Shown one piece after another: positions 26,453-36,608 of a stretch of 64,000 nucleotides of DNA (the stretch's first letter is position 1; each line of letters opens with the position of its first letter). The notes beneath the pieces are model-generated. The model was not told where the DNA came from. It saw only the letters and a program-made list of their open reading frames with translations, and searched no databases. The DNA lies in the NCBI RefSeq assembly GCF_028747985.1, contig NZ_CP118108.1, positions 2,609,501 through 2,673,500 of the forward strand. The letters are read 5' to 3'. A program made the position numbers and the translations under genes. This DNA is from Paenibacillus urinalis (lineage in GTDB: Bacteria; Bacillota; Bacilli; Paenibacillales; Paenibacillaceae).

Positions 26453-28177
26453 ATGGCACTAAATGAATTGTACCCGCCACAAAATGCACCCCACAGCGAT
26501 GTAGAGGATATAAAACGTCGAAGCAATTATTTAAGAGGCAGTCTTGTTGAAACATTAAAAGATCCAATTACAGGTTCTATTCCAGAAGATGATAATCGTC
26601 TGATGAAGCATCACGGCAGCTACATGCAGGATGATCGTGATCTTCGCAACGAGCGTGCCAAGCAGAAGCTGGAGCCAGCCTACCAGTTCATGCTGCGCGT
26701 ACGCGCTGCTGGCGGTGTGGTGACACCGGATCAATGGCTGATGATGGATCGGATCTCTCATAAATACGGAAACGGTACAATCCGGCTGACAACACGTCAG
26801 TCCTTCCAGCTTCACGGTGTACTGAAATGGAATCTGAAGAGCACGATCCGCGAAGTAAACGATGCACTGCTAAGCACACTTGCTGCATGCGGAGATGTTA
26901 ACCGGAACGTGATGTGCAACCCAAATCCTTACCAATCCGAAGTGCATGAAGAAGTGTATGCTTGGGCTAGTAAGGTTAGTGATCATCTCGATCCCCGCAC
27001 AAGAGCGTATCATGAGATCTGGCTTGATGAAGAGAAGATCATTGACAGCCGTGATAATGATGCAGAGCAGGAGCCTATCTATGGTGCGGTATATCTGCCG
27101 CGTAAATTCAAGATCGGTATTGCAGTACCTCCATCGAATGATGTCGATGTATTCTCCCAGGATCTCGGATATATCGCGATCGTGGAGGATGGCAAGCTGA
27201 AAGGGTTCAATGTGACCGCAGGCGGCGGTATGGGGATGTCATATGGAGATACCAAAACATATCCTCAGGTCGGCAAGTTAATCGGCTTCTGTACTCCAGA
27301 GCAGATGGTAGATGTAGCTGAGAAGATTGTGACGATTCAGCGTGATTACGGTGATCGTGCCGTTCGTAAGCACGCACGCTTCAAATATACGGTAGATGAT
27401 CGGGGTCTGGATTGGCTGAAGAATGAATTGACCACTCGTCTTGGTTATGCCTTGGAGCCTGCGCGTCCTTTTCATTTCGATCATAATGGTGACCGTTATG
27501 GCTGGGTGGAAGGCAGTAATGGCAAATGGCACTTCACCCTGTTTATCCAGAACGGACGAATTGTCGATCTAGATGGTTATCCGCTGATGACAGGTCTTCG
27601 TGAAATTGCCAAGGTTCACAAAGGCGATTTCCGCCTCACGGCGAATCAGAACTTGATTATTGGGAACGTCGGACCGAAGAGCAAGAAGAAGATTGAGAAG
27701 CTGATCGCTGAATACGGCTTGACGGATGGGCTTCATTATTCAGCGCTTCGTAGAAACTCCATGGCATGTGTTGCGCTTCCTACTTGTGGACTTGCGATGG
27801 CCGAATCCGAACGTTACCTTCCTACACTTATGGAAAAAATCGAGTGTATTCTGGAAAGTAACGGACTTCGTGAGAAGGAGATTGTAATCCGCATGACAGG
27901 CTGCCCTAACGGATGTGCCCGCCCGATGCTGGCTGAGCTATCCTTCATCGGCAAAGCACCCGGTAAATACAATATGTATTTGGGCGGCGCATTTAACGGT
28001 TCACGCCTCAATAAGCTCTACAAAGAGAATATTGGGGAAAAAGAAATATTGGAGTCGCTTGATGAGATCATCGCAAGATATGCTAAAGAGCGTGAGGATG
28101 GAGAGCATTTTGGTGATTTTGTCATCCGTGCTGGATACGTGGAAGCTGTATATGACGGTATGAGATTTCACGCGTAA
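26453..28177 (+). CDS. cysI: Sulfite reductase (NADPH) hemoprotein beta subunit
   Basis: 574 residues with AAGGAG before the ATG. It has the two duplicated nitrite/sulfite reductase half-domains. [19 protein letters not shown] and the basic [15 protein letters not shown] line the siroheme pocket. The four cluster cysteines are in [16 protein letters not shown] (C-x5-C) and [14 protein letters not shown] (C-x3-C), which hold the 4Fe-4S cluster bridged to siroheme. It performs the six-electron reduction of sulfite to sulfide with CysJ. The terminator directly after it shows that cysJI is a two-gene operon. Confidence 0.96.
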   Translation: MALNELYPPQNAPHSDVEDIKRRSNYLRGSLVETLKDPITGSIPEDDNRLMKHHGSYMQDDRDLRNERAKQKLEPAYQFMLRVRAAGGVVTPDQWLMMDRISHKYGNGTIRLTTRQSFQLHGVLKWNLKSTIREVNDALLSTLAACGDVNRNVMCNPNPYQSEVHEEVYAWASKVSDHLDPRTRAYHEIWLDEEKIIDSRDNDAEQEPIYGAVYLPRKFKIGIAVPPSNDVDVFSQDLGYIAIVEDGKLKGFNVTAGGGMGMSYGDTKTYPQVGKLIGFCTPEQMVDVAEKIVTIQRDYGDRAVRKHARFKYTVDDRGLDWLKNELTTRLGYALEPARPFHFDHNGDRYGWVEGSNGKWHFTLFIQNGRIVDLDGYPLMTGLREIAKVHKGDFRLTANQNLIIGNVGPKSKKKIEKLIAEYGLTDGLHYSALRRNSMACVALPTCGLAMAESERYLPTLMEKIECILESNGLREKEIVIRMTGCPNGCARPMLAELSFIGKAPGKYNMYLGGAFNGSRLNKLYKENIGEKEILESLDEIIARYAKEREDGEHFGDFVIRAGYVEAVYDGMRFHA

Positions 28178-28202
28178 TATTTGCTTCATTGGAATTAAGG
28201 CT

Positions 28203-28234
28203 AGAGAAGTACCTGCTTTGACAGGTACTTCTCT
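28203..28234 (+). terminator. Rho-independent terminator
   Basis: AGAGAAGTACCTG pairs perfectly with CAGGTACTTCTCT over a six-base loop, followed by TTTTTG. It is one of the strongest hairpins in the window. Confidence 0.92.
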
Positions 28235-28258
28235 TTTTGTTATGGCTCTTGTACTGCT

Positions 28259-28672
28259 TTACTTTTTCGATTGAAGCCACCATAAGTTTTGAAATGGATC
28301 GACAAACCCTGCCATGCAGCCGCCAACTTCATCTTCCATCACTTCCATCACTGATGCTGCACCAGCTGCGATTGCTTTCTCGTAAGTATCTGCTACGTTA
28401 TCCACATATATATACATTTGAATTGGAATTAATCCGTCATTTTTTAACTCACCGCATACGCCTGGACCGCAGCTGCCATCATGTGAAGTATCGGCAAAGT
28501 AAATGAGGCTCTCACCGATTTTCATTTCTGCATGAATAATTCCTCCTGTTTCTTCATGCTTATTAACCTTCACGACCTCGGACTGAAAAACAGACTTGGT
28601 AAAATCAATAAATTGGGATGCACTCAGCACCATGAAATAGGGTACGATCGTATGTTTCATTTTGAACTTCAC
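28259..28672 (-). CDS. VOC family protein, PhnB-like
   Basis: The 137-residue protein has the glyoxalase/bleomycin-resistance (vicinal oxygen chelate) fold of the PhnB subgroup: VPYFMVLSASQFIDFTKSVF at the start, HAEMKIGESLIYFADTSHDG, and MAGFVDPFQNLWWLQ at the end. This group often lacks a known substrate. It is divergent from the MerR/AlkC operon with about 160 bases between, and convergent with cysI. I see no link to either beyond position. Confidence 0.85.
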   Translation of the reverse strand: MKFKMKHTIVPYFMVLSASQFIDFTKSVFQSEVVKVNKHEETGGIIHAEMKIGESLIYFADTSHDGSCGPGVCGELKNDGLIPIQMYIYVDNVADTYEKAIAAGAASVMEVMEDEVGGCMAGFVDPFQNLWWLQSKK

Positions 28673-28831
28673 TCCTTAGGATTTTGATAAATTTCACCTT
28701 ACATTTAGATCATATAATATTGATGCAAATGCTAAGGTTTGTTATGTTTTTTACTGAAGTAAGGGTATTCTATACTTAAAAGCCGTCATGAGGTTTAATT
28801 TCAAATAACAAGATGTTCATAGGAGTAGTTT

Positions 28832-29545
28832 ATGAGAGGGATTGACATAGCCAAGAAATTGAACATTAGCACCAGTGCCTTAAGGCATTATGAATCCTGG
28901 GGGTTGGTTCCTAAGGTGGAAAGGGAGAAGAATGGATACCGAATTTATACCGTGGAGCATGAGGCCTATTTTCAATGTATCCGTGCGCTCTTGCCTGGAT
29001 TTGGTATGGAATTGATTAAGGAGCTTATGCCACTTATTATAAGAGGGAACAAGATGGAGGCATTATGGCTGGTTAATCAAGCACAGGTAAAGCTACATAC
29101 AGAGAAGGAAACTGTACAAAAAACGGCAGAAATACTTGAATTAAATGAGCTGATGGAAATTCCGCGTTTCTTTGATCGAAATTATTTTACAATTGGGGAT
29201 GTAGCAAGAGAAGCAAATGTATCTACGTCTGCCATCCGACACTGGGAGAAGGAAGGGTTGATCACTCCAGATCGACACAAGGATAGTGGATTTCGTATTT
29301 ACAATGCGTCTGATATCCGAAGAGTACTGATCATTCGAACTGTGCAAAAAGCCGCCTATTCATTGAACATTGTTCGTGAGGTATTAGCGGATCTTGAGAA
29401 GTATAACATTGCCCAGGCGAAAGAAATAACACTAAAGTCACTGGCCTACAATGATTACGCATTAGAAGAACAAGTACGTGGAATAGCAGCGTTACAGAAT
29501 CTTCTCGATGTGGTGTCTATAGTACATTTAAGACAAGGAGAATAA
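28832..29545 (+). CDS. Regulator with two MerR-type DNA-binding domains
   Basis: 237 residues. Residues 1-40 read as a MerR winged helix (GIDIAKKLNISTSALRHYES, then WGLVP and GYRIYT). A second, independent one begins near residue 113 (FTIGDVAREANVSTSAIRHW, then GLITP and GFRIYN). Both keep the R-H/W-Y/E signature and the wing. An ordinary MerR protein has one such domain followed by an effector or dimer region. Here a helical stretch joins them and no large ligand domain follows. The stop codon is four bases before the alkC start, so the two are translationally coupled and it probably regulates AlkC. TTACTGAAGTAA at 28751-28762, just upstream of TATACT at 28771, is a possible operator. Confidence 0.85.
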   Translation: MRGIDIAKKLNISTSALRHYESWGLVPKVEREKNGYRIYTVEHEAYFQCIRALLPGFGMELIKELMPLIIRGNKMEALWLVNQAQVKLHTEKETVQKTAEILELNELMEIPRFFDRNYFTIGDVAREANVSTSAIRHWEKEGLITPDRHKDSGFRIYNASDIRRVLIIRTVQKAAYSLNIVREVLADLEKYNIAQAKEITLKSLAYNDYALEEQVRGIAALQNLLDVVSIVHLRQGE

Positions 29546-29549
29546 TTAC

Positions 29550-30683
29550 ATGGCAGAACCGTTGAAAAAAATATATAATCCAACCTTTCTAATGGAGTTC
29601 GGACAAACGATACAAGCTGCTGATCCTTCCTTTCCGGCTGAAGCTTTCGTAGATAAAGTCATGAATGAGCATTGGGAGGAGCTTGCTCTGAAAGCTCGGA
29701 TTCGTCATATTACTAACGTGCTTGGAACTTTATTGCCTGAACGATATGAACATGCAATAGATATTTTACTTGAAGTGAACCGGCATTGCTCTGGTTTCCC
29801 TTATCTGATTCTACCAGATTATGTCGAGGTATTCGGTCAAGCCGATGAGCATTTTGAGCTGTCCATGCGAGCACTTGAGGCATTTACGCAGCATTCTTCT
29901 GCTGAGTTTGCGGTAAGACCGTTTATTATTCAGCATCCTAAACGGATGATGAAGCAAATGCGATCCTGGTCTACAAGTGAGAATGAGCATGTACGGCGGC
30001 TCGCAAGTGAAGGTTGCAGACCAAGACTGCCGTGGGGACAAGCATTGACAGAATTTAAGCGTGATCCCGCTCCAATCCTGCCTATACTGACTCAATTGAA
30101 GACGGATCCATCCTTATATGTTCGTAAAAGTGTGGCCAACAATCTGAATGACATTGCGAAGGATCACCCAGAGCTGGTTCTACAGATTGCCAAGGAATGG
30201 ATGGGACAGAATCCGCATACGGATTGGATTGTCAGACATGCCTGCAGAAGCTTAATTCGCTCAGCCGAACCGGAAGTGATGGCCCTGTTCGGATACACTT
30301 CAGCCTCAGAGACAACGCCGCTAGCTATGGAGGCAGCCGTGTCGGTAGTTCCTGTCACGATAAATATTGGAGAGAATACAACACTCAGGTACGAGCTGCT
30401 TGTTCGCACAGGTCCCCCTGTTCGTATTCGAATCGAATACGGTATTGATTTTGTTAAGGCTGGAAGCAAGGTTTCCCGCAAAAAATTTCTGTTATCGGAC
30501 AAAACAGTAGAAGGAGGTTCCCGGCTTAGCGGCTCAAGGACCCATCGCTGGGCAGATTTGAGCACACGCCGCCATTACCCCGGCCTTCACCGTATTGTAC
30601 TGCTCTTGAACGGTCAGGAAATTGCGTATACGGAATTACAGCTTCAAAATGCCATAGAGGGACCAGCTTTAAGCAATTTATAA
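29550..30683 (+). CDS. alkC: DNA alkylation repair protein, AlkC-like
   Basis: 377 residues. The first part is a HEAT-like repeat solenoid of the AlkC/AlkD glycosylase superfamily: VMNEHWEELALKARIRHITN, SAEFAVRPFIIQHPKRMMKQ, MRSWSTSENEHVRRLASEG and DPSLYVRKSVANNLNDIAKD. The last hundred residues are beta-rich (VPVTINIGENTTLRYELLVR, HRIVLLLNGQEIAYTELQLQ), matching the extra Ig-like domain that separates AlkC from AlkD. AlkC enzymes excise N3-methyladenine and related cationic bases without flipping them. The ATG is coupled to the upstream tandem-MerR gene, whose end contains AAGGAG. A terminator follows. Confidence 0.88.
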   Translation: MAEPLKKIYNPTFLMEFGQTIQAADPSFPAEAFVDKVMNEHWEELALKARIRHITNVLGTLLPERYEHAIDILLEVNRHCSGFPYLILPDYVEVFGQADEHFELSMRALEAFTQHSSAEFAVRPFIIQHPKRMMKQMRSWSTSENEHVRRLASEGCRPRLPWGQALTEFKRDPAPILPILTQLKTDPSLYVRKSVANNLNDIAKDHPELVLQIAKEWMGQNPHTDWIVRHACRSLIRSAEPEVMALFGYTSASETTPLAMEAAVSVVPVTINIGENTTLRYELLVRTGPPVRIRIEYGIDFVKAGSKVSRKKFLLSDKTVEGGSRLSGSRTHRWADLSTRRHYPGLHRIVLLLNGQEIAYTELQLQNAIEGPALSNL

Positions 30684-30696
30684 CAAATAATTGATG

Positions 30697-30728
30697 CGCC
30701 CGAGGTCTATTACTTTAGACTTCGGGCG
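30697..30728 (+). terminator. Rho-independent terminator
   Basis: CGCCCGAGGTCT pairs with AGACTTCGGGCG (one mismatch), followed by TTTTGTTTTT. Confidence 0.88.
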
Positions 30729-30796
30729 TTTTGTTTTTCCCCCAAAGAAAATGACGACTTTTAAACAAGAATGCTGTAATATTAACTCACTTCATT

Positions 30797-30810
30797 TGGA
30801 AGCGCTATCA
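30797..30810. promoter_or_regulatory. cre-like site before the yesM-like gene
   Basis: TGGAAGCGCTATCA matches the cre consensus at 13 of 14 positions. It lies just before the ribosome site of the sensor kinase. Confidence 0.55.
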
Positions 30811-30837
30811 AAAAGAAGAGAGGAGATGAGTATTTAT

Positions 30838-32628
30838 ATGAGGAAGCTTGCCGAGAGAGTCCTTCAATCACTGCATTCCATCGTTGTTCAATTGTTTTTG
30901 CTCTTTTTTATCGGTATGGCCATACCGGTAATCATCATGGGATACCTGTCATATGAAAAATCAGCCTCCATTGTAGAGGAGCAGGTAAGCAAGGTAGCGT
31001 CTCTTACGATAACGCAGCTGAGTGACAAATTGAATATGTTCTTCAAGAAAATCGACGATTCCTCCATGATGCTTCTCAACAGCAAAATTATCCACGGCAT
31101 ATTGGAGGATCAGGAATCCGGATTATACGAGAGCACCGCTAAGGTGAAAGAGGGAAAAGATTTGCTGACCTCCATTATGATCAACTCGCCTGAGATTCTG
31201 GATATTTATATTTTTGATATCAAAAAGCGGAATTCTGTGCTCAGCGCCGACTCCTTTATGTCGATTCCCAACCATGAGCAATCCGAGTGGTTTAAGCAGA
31301 TTTTTCAGGCTAATGGAGCCTCTGTCTGGTTTGGTTTATCGGAGGAATCGTACCTCAAACAGGCGGGTATGGGCTTTCCTATATTCGGATTTGGCCGGGC
31401 TATTCGCAGCTGGGAAACAGGTGAAATAACCGGAATTTTATTTTTTGAAATGATGGGCAATGTGCTGATTTCGGAGCTCGACAAGGTCCAGTTTGGTGAC
31501 AGCGGTTATGTGGTCATCACGAATGATGAGCATCAGTATTTTTATCATCCGGACAAGACACTCTACGGGCAAATCAGTGATCTGGAGCTCCCCGCTCAAA
31601 TGAGGCAGTTTCACAGTGGAAATAAGAGCACTCTCATGATTCCTGAAAAAATGAACAACGGCTGGTATGTTCACGGCATTGTACCGCTGGAAGAACTGAC
31701 AGCTGATTCCGCAAGTATTCGAAAATTCACAGTATGGATTATACTCTGTGCTCTTCTGTTTGCAATAGGAATGGGTTATTTTGTCACCTTAAAAATAGGA
31801 AATCCGCTGGTGAAGCTGAGCCGTTTGATGCGAAAAGGAGAAGAGGGCAATCTTAGTGTGCGAAGTCCGGATGTAGGAAGCAATGAAATTGGACAGCTTG
31901 GCAAGAGCTTTAACAAAATGATTGAACAGATCGATATCCTCATTCAACAAATCGCAAGAGAGGAGCGAGAGAAGAAACTGGCGGAAATCAGGGCTCTCCG
32001 CTACCAAATTAACCCTCACTTTCTCTATAACACACTGAATTCCATCCGATGGCTGGCCAGGCTGAACCGAACGACAGAGGTCGATCACACGATAACAACA
32101 CTTGTACAGCTTCTCGAAGGGAGCTTAGCCCGCGACGGTGTTTTTATAAGGCTGGGAGAGGAGCTGGATCTGCTTACTAAATATATGATCATTCAAAATT
32201 ACAGATATGATTATGAGATTCAGCTGGACATCAGCTGTCCGGATGAGCTTAGGGAAATACCGCTGCCGCGTATGCTGCTTCAGCCTATTGTAGAAAATGC
32301 TATTTTTCATGGTATTGCTCCAAAGGACAGTGGAGGCCGTATCGAGATTAAGGTTGCTTTGAACGAAAAGGATTTAACAATTCTCATTCGTGATGACGGT
32401 GTTGGGATGAGCAGTGATCGATTGGAGGAGCTGTTGAACCGGGACAGAGAACGATTTAACCAAGGGATGATGAATATCGGAGTCAGGCATGTGCATCAAA
32501 CCATTCAATTGTATTACGGCGATAACTATGGCGTGCAAATGAGAAGCGGAATTGGGGCCGGAACCGAAGTGAAGATTACCTTATCCAGCCAAGGGGGAGA
32601 TTTGGATGTGCAGGGTGCTGTTGGTTGA
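30838..32628 (+). CDS. YesM-type sensor histidine kinase
   Basis: About 597 residues from ATG 30838; an in-frame ATG at 30826 abuts the AGGAG site. The layout is a membrane segment (VVQLFLLFFIGMAIPVIIMG), an extracellular double-Cache-like region, a second membrane segment (FTVWIILCALLFAIGMGYF) and HAMP (IGNPLVKLSRLMRKGEEGNL). The histidine kinase domain has the phosphoacceptor box YQINPHFLYNTLNSIRWLA, an N box (LQPIVENAIFHGI) and a G box (RDDGVGMSSDRLEEL). Kinases of this class sense sugars or their binding proteins and control nearby transporters. The response regulator gene overlaps its end by 23 bases, and the importer follows. A cre-like site lies upstream. Confidence 0.92.
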   Translation: MRKLAERVLQSLHSIVVQLFLLFFIGMAIPVIIMGYLSYEKSASIVEEQVSKVASLTITQLSDKLNMFFKKIDDSSMMLLNSKIIHGILEDQESGLYESTAKVKEGKDLLTSIMINSPEILDIYIFDIKKRNSVLSADSFMSIPNHEQSEWFKQIFQANGASVWFGLSEESYLKQAGMGFPIFGFGRAIRSWETGEITGILFFEMMGNVLISELDKVQFGDSGYVVITNDEHQYFYHPDKTLYGQISDLELPAQMRQFHSGNKSTLMIPEKMNNGWYVHGIVPLEELTADSASIRKFTVWIILCALLFAIGMGYFVTLKIGNPLVKLSRLMRKGEEGNLSVRSPDVGSNEIGQLGKSFNKMIEQIDILIQQIAREEREKKLAEIRALRYQINPHFLYNTLNSIRWLARLNRTTEVDHTITTLVQLLEGSLARDGVFIRLGEELDLLTKYMIIQNYRYDYEIQLDISCPDELREIPLPRMLLQPIVENAIFHGIAPKDSGGRIEIKVALNEKDLTILIRDDGVGMSSDRLEELLNRDRERFNQGMMNIGVRHVHQTIQLYYGDNYGVQMRSGIGAGTEVKITLSSQGGDLDVQGAVG

Positions 32629-34131
32629 TGACGAGAAAATAGCAAGAACAGGACTAAGGACGGTCTTTGATTGGAAAGGGCATGGCTATGAAGTCGTAGG
32701 TGAAGCAGCTAACGGTGCTAAGGCGATGAAATGGGTCGAGAGCAGAGACATCGATATCCTCATTACGGACATTGCAATGCCGGTTATGGATGGGCTTGAG
32801 TTAACCCGTGCAGCCAGGGAGTTGTGTCCTTGGGTTCAAGTCCTGCTGTTGAGCTGCCATAGTGACTTTAAATACGTAAGGGAAGGAATCCGGCTAGGTG
32901 CCTCGGATTATATCTTGAAACCAACATTAACTGAAAGCACGTTAGTCCCTGTCCTTGATCAGCTGCGAAAAAAATGCACCAGGAAAAACAAAACCTTCGG
33001 ATACTAAACGAATATAGGAAGGAGGCTATCCTGCTGCCGTATAAAAAGAAAGAGCACCTGCTGTACAAGGCACTGTCAGAAGATATAGTTGCCTCAACAG
33101 CCTTTCATACGGAGATGACTGCAGGACCATTTCGGATGGCTGTATTAGACACTGACGGCTCCAATATTTCGTTAGAACAGCTCAAGAAGCGATGGTATGA
33201 GGTGTTTCCGAATAGCATCTTCTGTACTGCTTATTCTCATCAATGTGTAATCTATTTGCCTGAGGATACGGCGAAGATCCCTTTACTGGCCGAGTGGATA
33301 GACACGCAGCGCAGCCTCCGGGATTTCTCAAGCTCAGAACTCAATTTGACTATTGGAATAAGCAGGAAGCATCCACCTTTACACCGGATTCGTTCTGCAT
33401 GGGAAGAGGCGAGAACAGCGCTTGCCGCGACGTTTTTCACTGGACCAGGAAAGGTGCTGACTGCTGAAACAATGGAAAAGGATTACCCTGCAGATTCAGC
33501 AAATAACCAGGAATCGATATTGCAATTTACCGACATGATCCGCTCTGGCCTGTATAGCAAAGGAGAGGAAATCCTCGAGAATATATGCAGGTGCTGGATG
33601 AGCTCAAACAGCAAGCAGCGGGTAATCACAGAGGCGGAAGGAGTGTTAAGCCTGTTTGTTCAGCAGGGAGCAAAGCACGAAATTGCTGCTCACATCAGGC
33701 AGCTGGATCGGTTAAAGCAGGTTCATGAAGTGATCGTTATTGTCAAACAGGATTATCGTGATCTTGTCGCAGCGTTATCTACTGCTCTGTCTCCGGAAGA
33801 ATCCATCCATGAACGAATTGTGGCCCAAGCAGTCAGTTATATAGAGACCCATTTCAGAAAAAGTATTTCACTTCAAGAAGTAGCAAGTCACGTATCCGTA
33901 AGCCGTAATTACTTTAGTGAGATGTTTAAACGCGTAACCGGGCATACCTTCATAGATTATTTGATTCATTTAAGGCTTGGGCATGCTAAACACCTGCTGG
34001 GAAGCTCCTCGCTCAAAGTGTATGAGGTAGCAGAAATGTCCGGTTTCAATGATGTAAAGCACTTCAGCAAACAATTTAAGAAATGGGTCGGCATATCTCC
34101 TGCTGAATATCAAGGGTTGTATCGCAAATGA
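32606..34131 (+). pseudogene. YesN-type response regulator (REC plus AraC domain), split at an A7 tract
   Basis: Frame one gives the receiver domain: LLVDDEKIARTG, phosphoacceptor Asp in ILITDIAMPVMDG, LKPT lysine. It then ends at 33007. The rest lies in another frame from 32974 and ends in a complete AraC-type DNA-binding domain (ISLQEVASHVSVSRNYFSEM, VYEVAEMSGFNDVKHFSKQF). The switch point is a run of seven A at 32968-32974. With eight A the protein reads LRKKMHQEKQN and is a normal YesN of about 508 residues. The start overlaps the kinase gene. It may be a base-call error, a real inactivation, or A-tract slippage that restores the frame in part of the products. Its likely target is the importer directly downstream. 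Confidence 0.85.
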
Positions 34132-34199
34132 ATCATCGGAATCCAACACACTCTTTCGGAACATATCCCGTTCAATGGATAGTTCAACCCGATTTATAA

Positions 34200-34213
34200 T
34201 AAAAGCGCTTACA
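34200..34213. promoter_or_regulatory. cre-like site before the second sugar importer
   Basis: TAAAAGCGCTTACA matches the cre consensus at 13 of 14 positions and contains the palindrome AAGCGCTT. It lies 60 bases before the start codon. Confidence 0.6.
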
Positions 34214-34272
34214 AAAAATACTTCGTAGTGAAGTCATCTACATTCAGCACCTAAAATTCATGGGAGGGAAAA

Positions 34273-35589
34273 ATGATGACAAGAAAACAGGCTAGAGGGG
34301 CGATGCTTGTACTCGCGCTGTTGTTCTCCACAATTCTTCAAGCATGCAGCGGAGCAGGAAGCGAAGGATCGGACGGAGAGTCGGGGGAAAAGGTAAAGAT
34401 CAAATGGGCAAGCTGGGGCAACCCGGGAGAACTCAGCCGGTATCAGGAGCTGACGAAAGAATTTAACAGCACGCATGCTGACATTGAGGCAGAATTTATT
34501 CCGATCCCCGGTGAGTACGACCAAAAAATTCTGACACAGCTTACAGGAGGAACAGCCCCGGATATCTTTTATGCCGGAGATGGACTTATCGTTAAATTGA
34601 TTGAGAACAACAGTATTGAGAATCTTACACCGCTTATGGAGGCGGAAGGCAGCCTGATTAAAGAGGAGGACTACTTTCCAGGGTTATGGGGTGCAGCTCA
34701 GCGGGACGGACAAACCTATGGTGTTCCCGTAGACTGCAATCCGATGGTGCTCTGGTATAACAAAAAGGTGCTTGAGGAGGCGGGAATAACGGAACTGCCT
34801 GCAGAGTTGCAGGGGCGCGGAGAATGGACATGGGACAAATTTGAGGAGATGACGACCAAAATTCGTGAGAGCAATAAATACGGATACGTATTGGATAACA
34901 GCTGGAACACTTATCATAGCTGGGTTACTTCGAACGGAGGCCAGATTTATGATGGGAATGGTCAATTTATCGGAGCAACGGATGAGCGCTCCAAGGAAGC
35001 ATTTCAGTTTCTATACGATAACGTAAGAGTAAAGAATATTACGTTCTCAGGCACCCTTCCCAAAGGACAAGGCGGAGATGCAATGTTCATGTCCAACCAA
35101 GTTGGCTTTGTCGGTGCTGGGCGCTGGTACCTGCCGTTGTTTAAGAAAAATGCCAGCCTGGAATATGATGTCGTGACATGGCCGACAAACACCGGCAACA
35201 AAATCGAGCCGGCAGGGATAGCCACTGCCTATCTCGTGCTTAATAAAGCCTCAAAGAACAAAGAGGCAGCCTTTCAGTTCTTCTCCGAATATCTCAACAG
35301 CGATGGTCAAAAATTCCGCCTGCAAGGCGGTAGTAATGCCGTTCCATCCGTTGGAGGGGTTGATGAAGTTGTACTTGAGGGCAACCTTCCTGAGCATGCA
35401 CAGCTGTTCTTAGATGCACGTGAGGTGGGTTATGCACTTACTCCTGCTGAGGCGGGTATTCCAGGATTAACTCAGGACATCGCCTCCAAGTTCGAGGCGC
35501 TATGGCTGAAAGATCAGCCGCTGGAATCTTCTCTCATGGATATTCAGACGATGGCGAACCAGAAGATCGACGAATATAAGAGCAAGTGA
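34273..35589 (+). CDS. Sugar ABC transporter substrate-binding lipoprotein
   Basis: 438 residues with a lipoprotein signal whose lipobox is ILQAC, followed by a Gly/Ser/Glu-rich linker. It is a family 1 solute-binding protein: VKIKWASWGNPGELSRYQEL, LTGGTAPDIFYAGDG, GVPVDCNPMVLWYNKKVLEE and GELS and WTWDKFEEMT motifs typical of MalE/UgpB-like proteins. It follows the YesM/YesN pair by about 140 bases and is followed by two permeases with no ATPase gene. The GGGAGGG ribosome site is near. The ligand is unknown; the YesMN context and cre-like site suggest a plant cell-wall oligosaccharide. Confidence 0.92.
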   Translation: MMTRKQARGAMLVLALLFSTILQACSGAGSEGSDGESGEKVKIKWASWGNPGELSRYQELTKEFNSTHADIEAEFIPIPGEYDQKILTQLTGGTAPDIFYAGDGLIVKLIENNSIENLTPLMEAEGSLIKEEDYFPGLWGAAQRDGQTYGVPVDCNPMVLWYNKKVLEEAGITELPAELQGRGEWTWDKFEEMTTKIRESNKYGYVLDNSWNTYHSWVTSNGGQIYDGNGQFIGATDERSKEAFQFLYDNVRVKNITFSGTLPKGQGGDAMFMSNQVGFVGAGRWYLPLFKKNASLEYDVVTWPTNTGNKIEPAGIATAYLVLNKASKNKEAAFQFFSEYLNSDGQKFRLQGGSNAVPSVGGVDEVVLEGNLPEHAQLFLDAREVGYALTPAEAGIPGLTQDIASKFEALWLKDQPLESSLMDIQTMANQKIDEYKSK

Positions 35590-35626
35590 TATTGATCATG
35601 TACCCAGCTAAGGAGGTGTCTGTATA

Positions 35627-36577
35627 GTGAACTTGCAGCTGCCGAGACCTTCGTTACCCTCTTCATCTCCGAAGGGTGAAATGTCCTCGGGAACAACATG
35701 GACCAACAGAAGGAAAGACGGCTTGTGGGGATATTTCTTTATCTTCCCGCAATTATTGGGTTTAATCTGTTTTGCCCTGATTCCGTTAGTTTCTGCCTTT
35801 GCCATCAGTATGATGAACTGGGACGGCATGGGAACGAAAGAGTTTGTCGGATTTGCCAATTTTGCTTCCCAGCTGAAGGATGAAGAATTTCGGATCGCTG
35901 TCGTCAACACGATCTACTATACGATTCTATCAGTACCGACAGGGATTGTTCTCGCGATGCTTGTTGCGGTTGGACTGAACAAGGTGAAGGGCAAGGTCTT
36001 TTATAGACTGATTTACTTTATGCCTAATATTACGATGTCCGTTGCGGTTGCTGTTGTTTTTATGTGGCTGTTCAATGCGGATTTTGGCCTGATCAATCTG
36101 TACTTACAGGAGTGGTTCGGCATACAGGGACCGCAGTGGCTGACTGATAGCAGATTTGTTATGCCTTCTATCGCTCTGCTAAGTATCTGGATGGGGCTTG
36201 GAGGAAATATGGTCCTCTTTCTGGCGGGTCTTCAAGGAATTTCGCCCACATACTATGAAGCCGCGCAGATCGACGGGGCAAGTAAATGGCAGCAGCTCAA
36301 GTACATTACGATACCACTGTTGTCGCCAACCACCTTTTTCGTAACCATTATGTCCGTTATCGGCTCATTTCAGGTCTTTGACCAGTCCTTTGTCATGACA
36401 TCGGGCGGACCAGCAAAAGCCAGTTATACGATGGTTTATCATATTTATGAAATGGCATTTGTTGATTTTACTTTTGGAAAAAGCACGGCAGCGGCCGTCA
36501 TTCTATTCATCGTCATCCTTACCCTTACATTGTTCCAAATGAAAATGTCGAAGCGTTGGGTGCATTATGAGGATTAG
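35627..36577 (+). CDS. Sugar ABC transporter permease (MalF/UgpA type)
   Basis: 316 residues from the GTG at 35627, 8 bases after AAGGAGGTG. A proline/serine-rich N-terminal tail of about 30 residues leads to six membrane segments. The class is shown by MNWDGMGTKEFVGFANFASQ and by the cytoplasmic EAA loop YEAAQIDGASKWQQLKYITI. It forms the translocation pore with the next gene product. It lies between its binding protein and the second permease, 37 bases after the former. Confidence 0.92.
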   Translation: MNLQLPRPSLPSSSPKGEMSSGTTWTNRRKDGLWGYFFIFPQLLGLICFALIPLVSAFAISMMNWDGMGTKEFVGFANFASQLKDEEFRIAVVNTIYYTILSVPTGIVLAMLVAVGLNKVKGKVFYRLIYFMPNITMSVAVAVVFMWLFNADFGLINLYLQEWFGIQGPQWLTDSRFVMPSIALLSIWMGLGGNMVLFLAGLQGISPTYYEAAQIDGASKWQQLKYITIPLLSPTTFFVTIMSVIGSFQVFDQSFVMTSGGPAKASYTMVYHIYEMAFVDFTFGKSTAAAVILFIVILTLTLFQMKMSKRWVHYED

Positions 36578-36608
36578 AAGGCCCATCTTATGAGAGGAGG
36601 AACCACGA

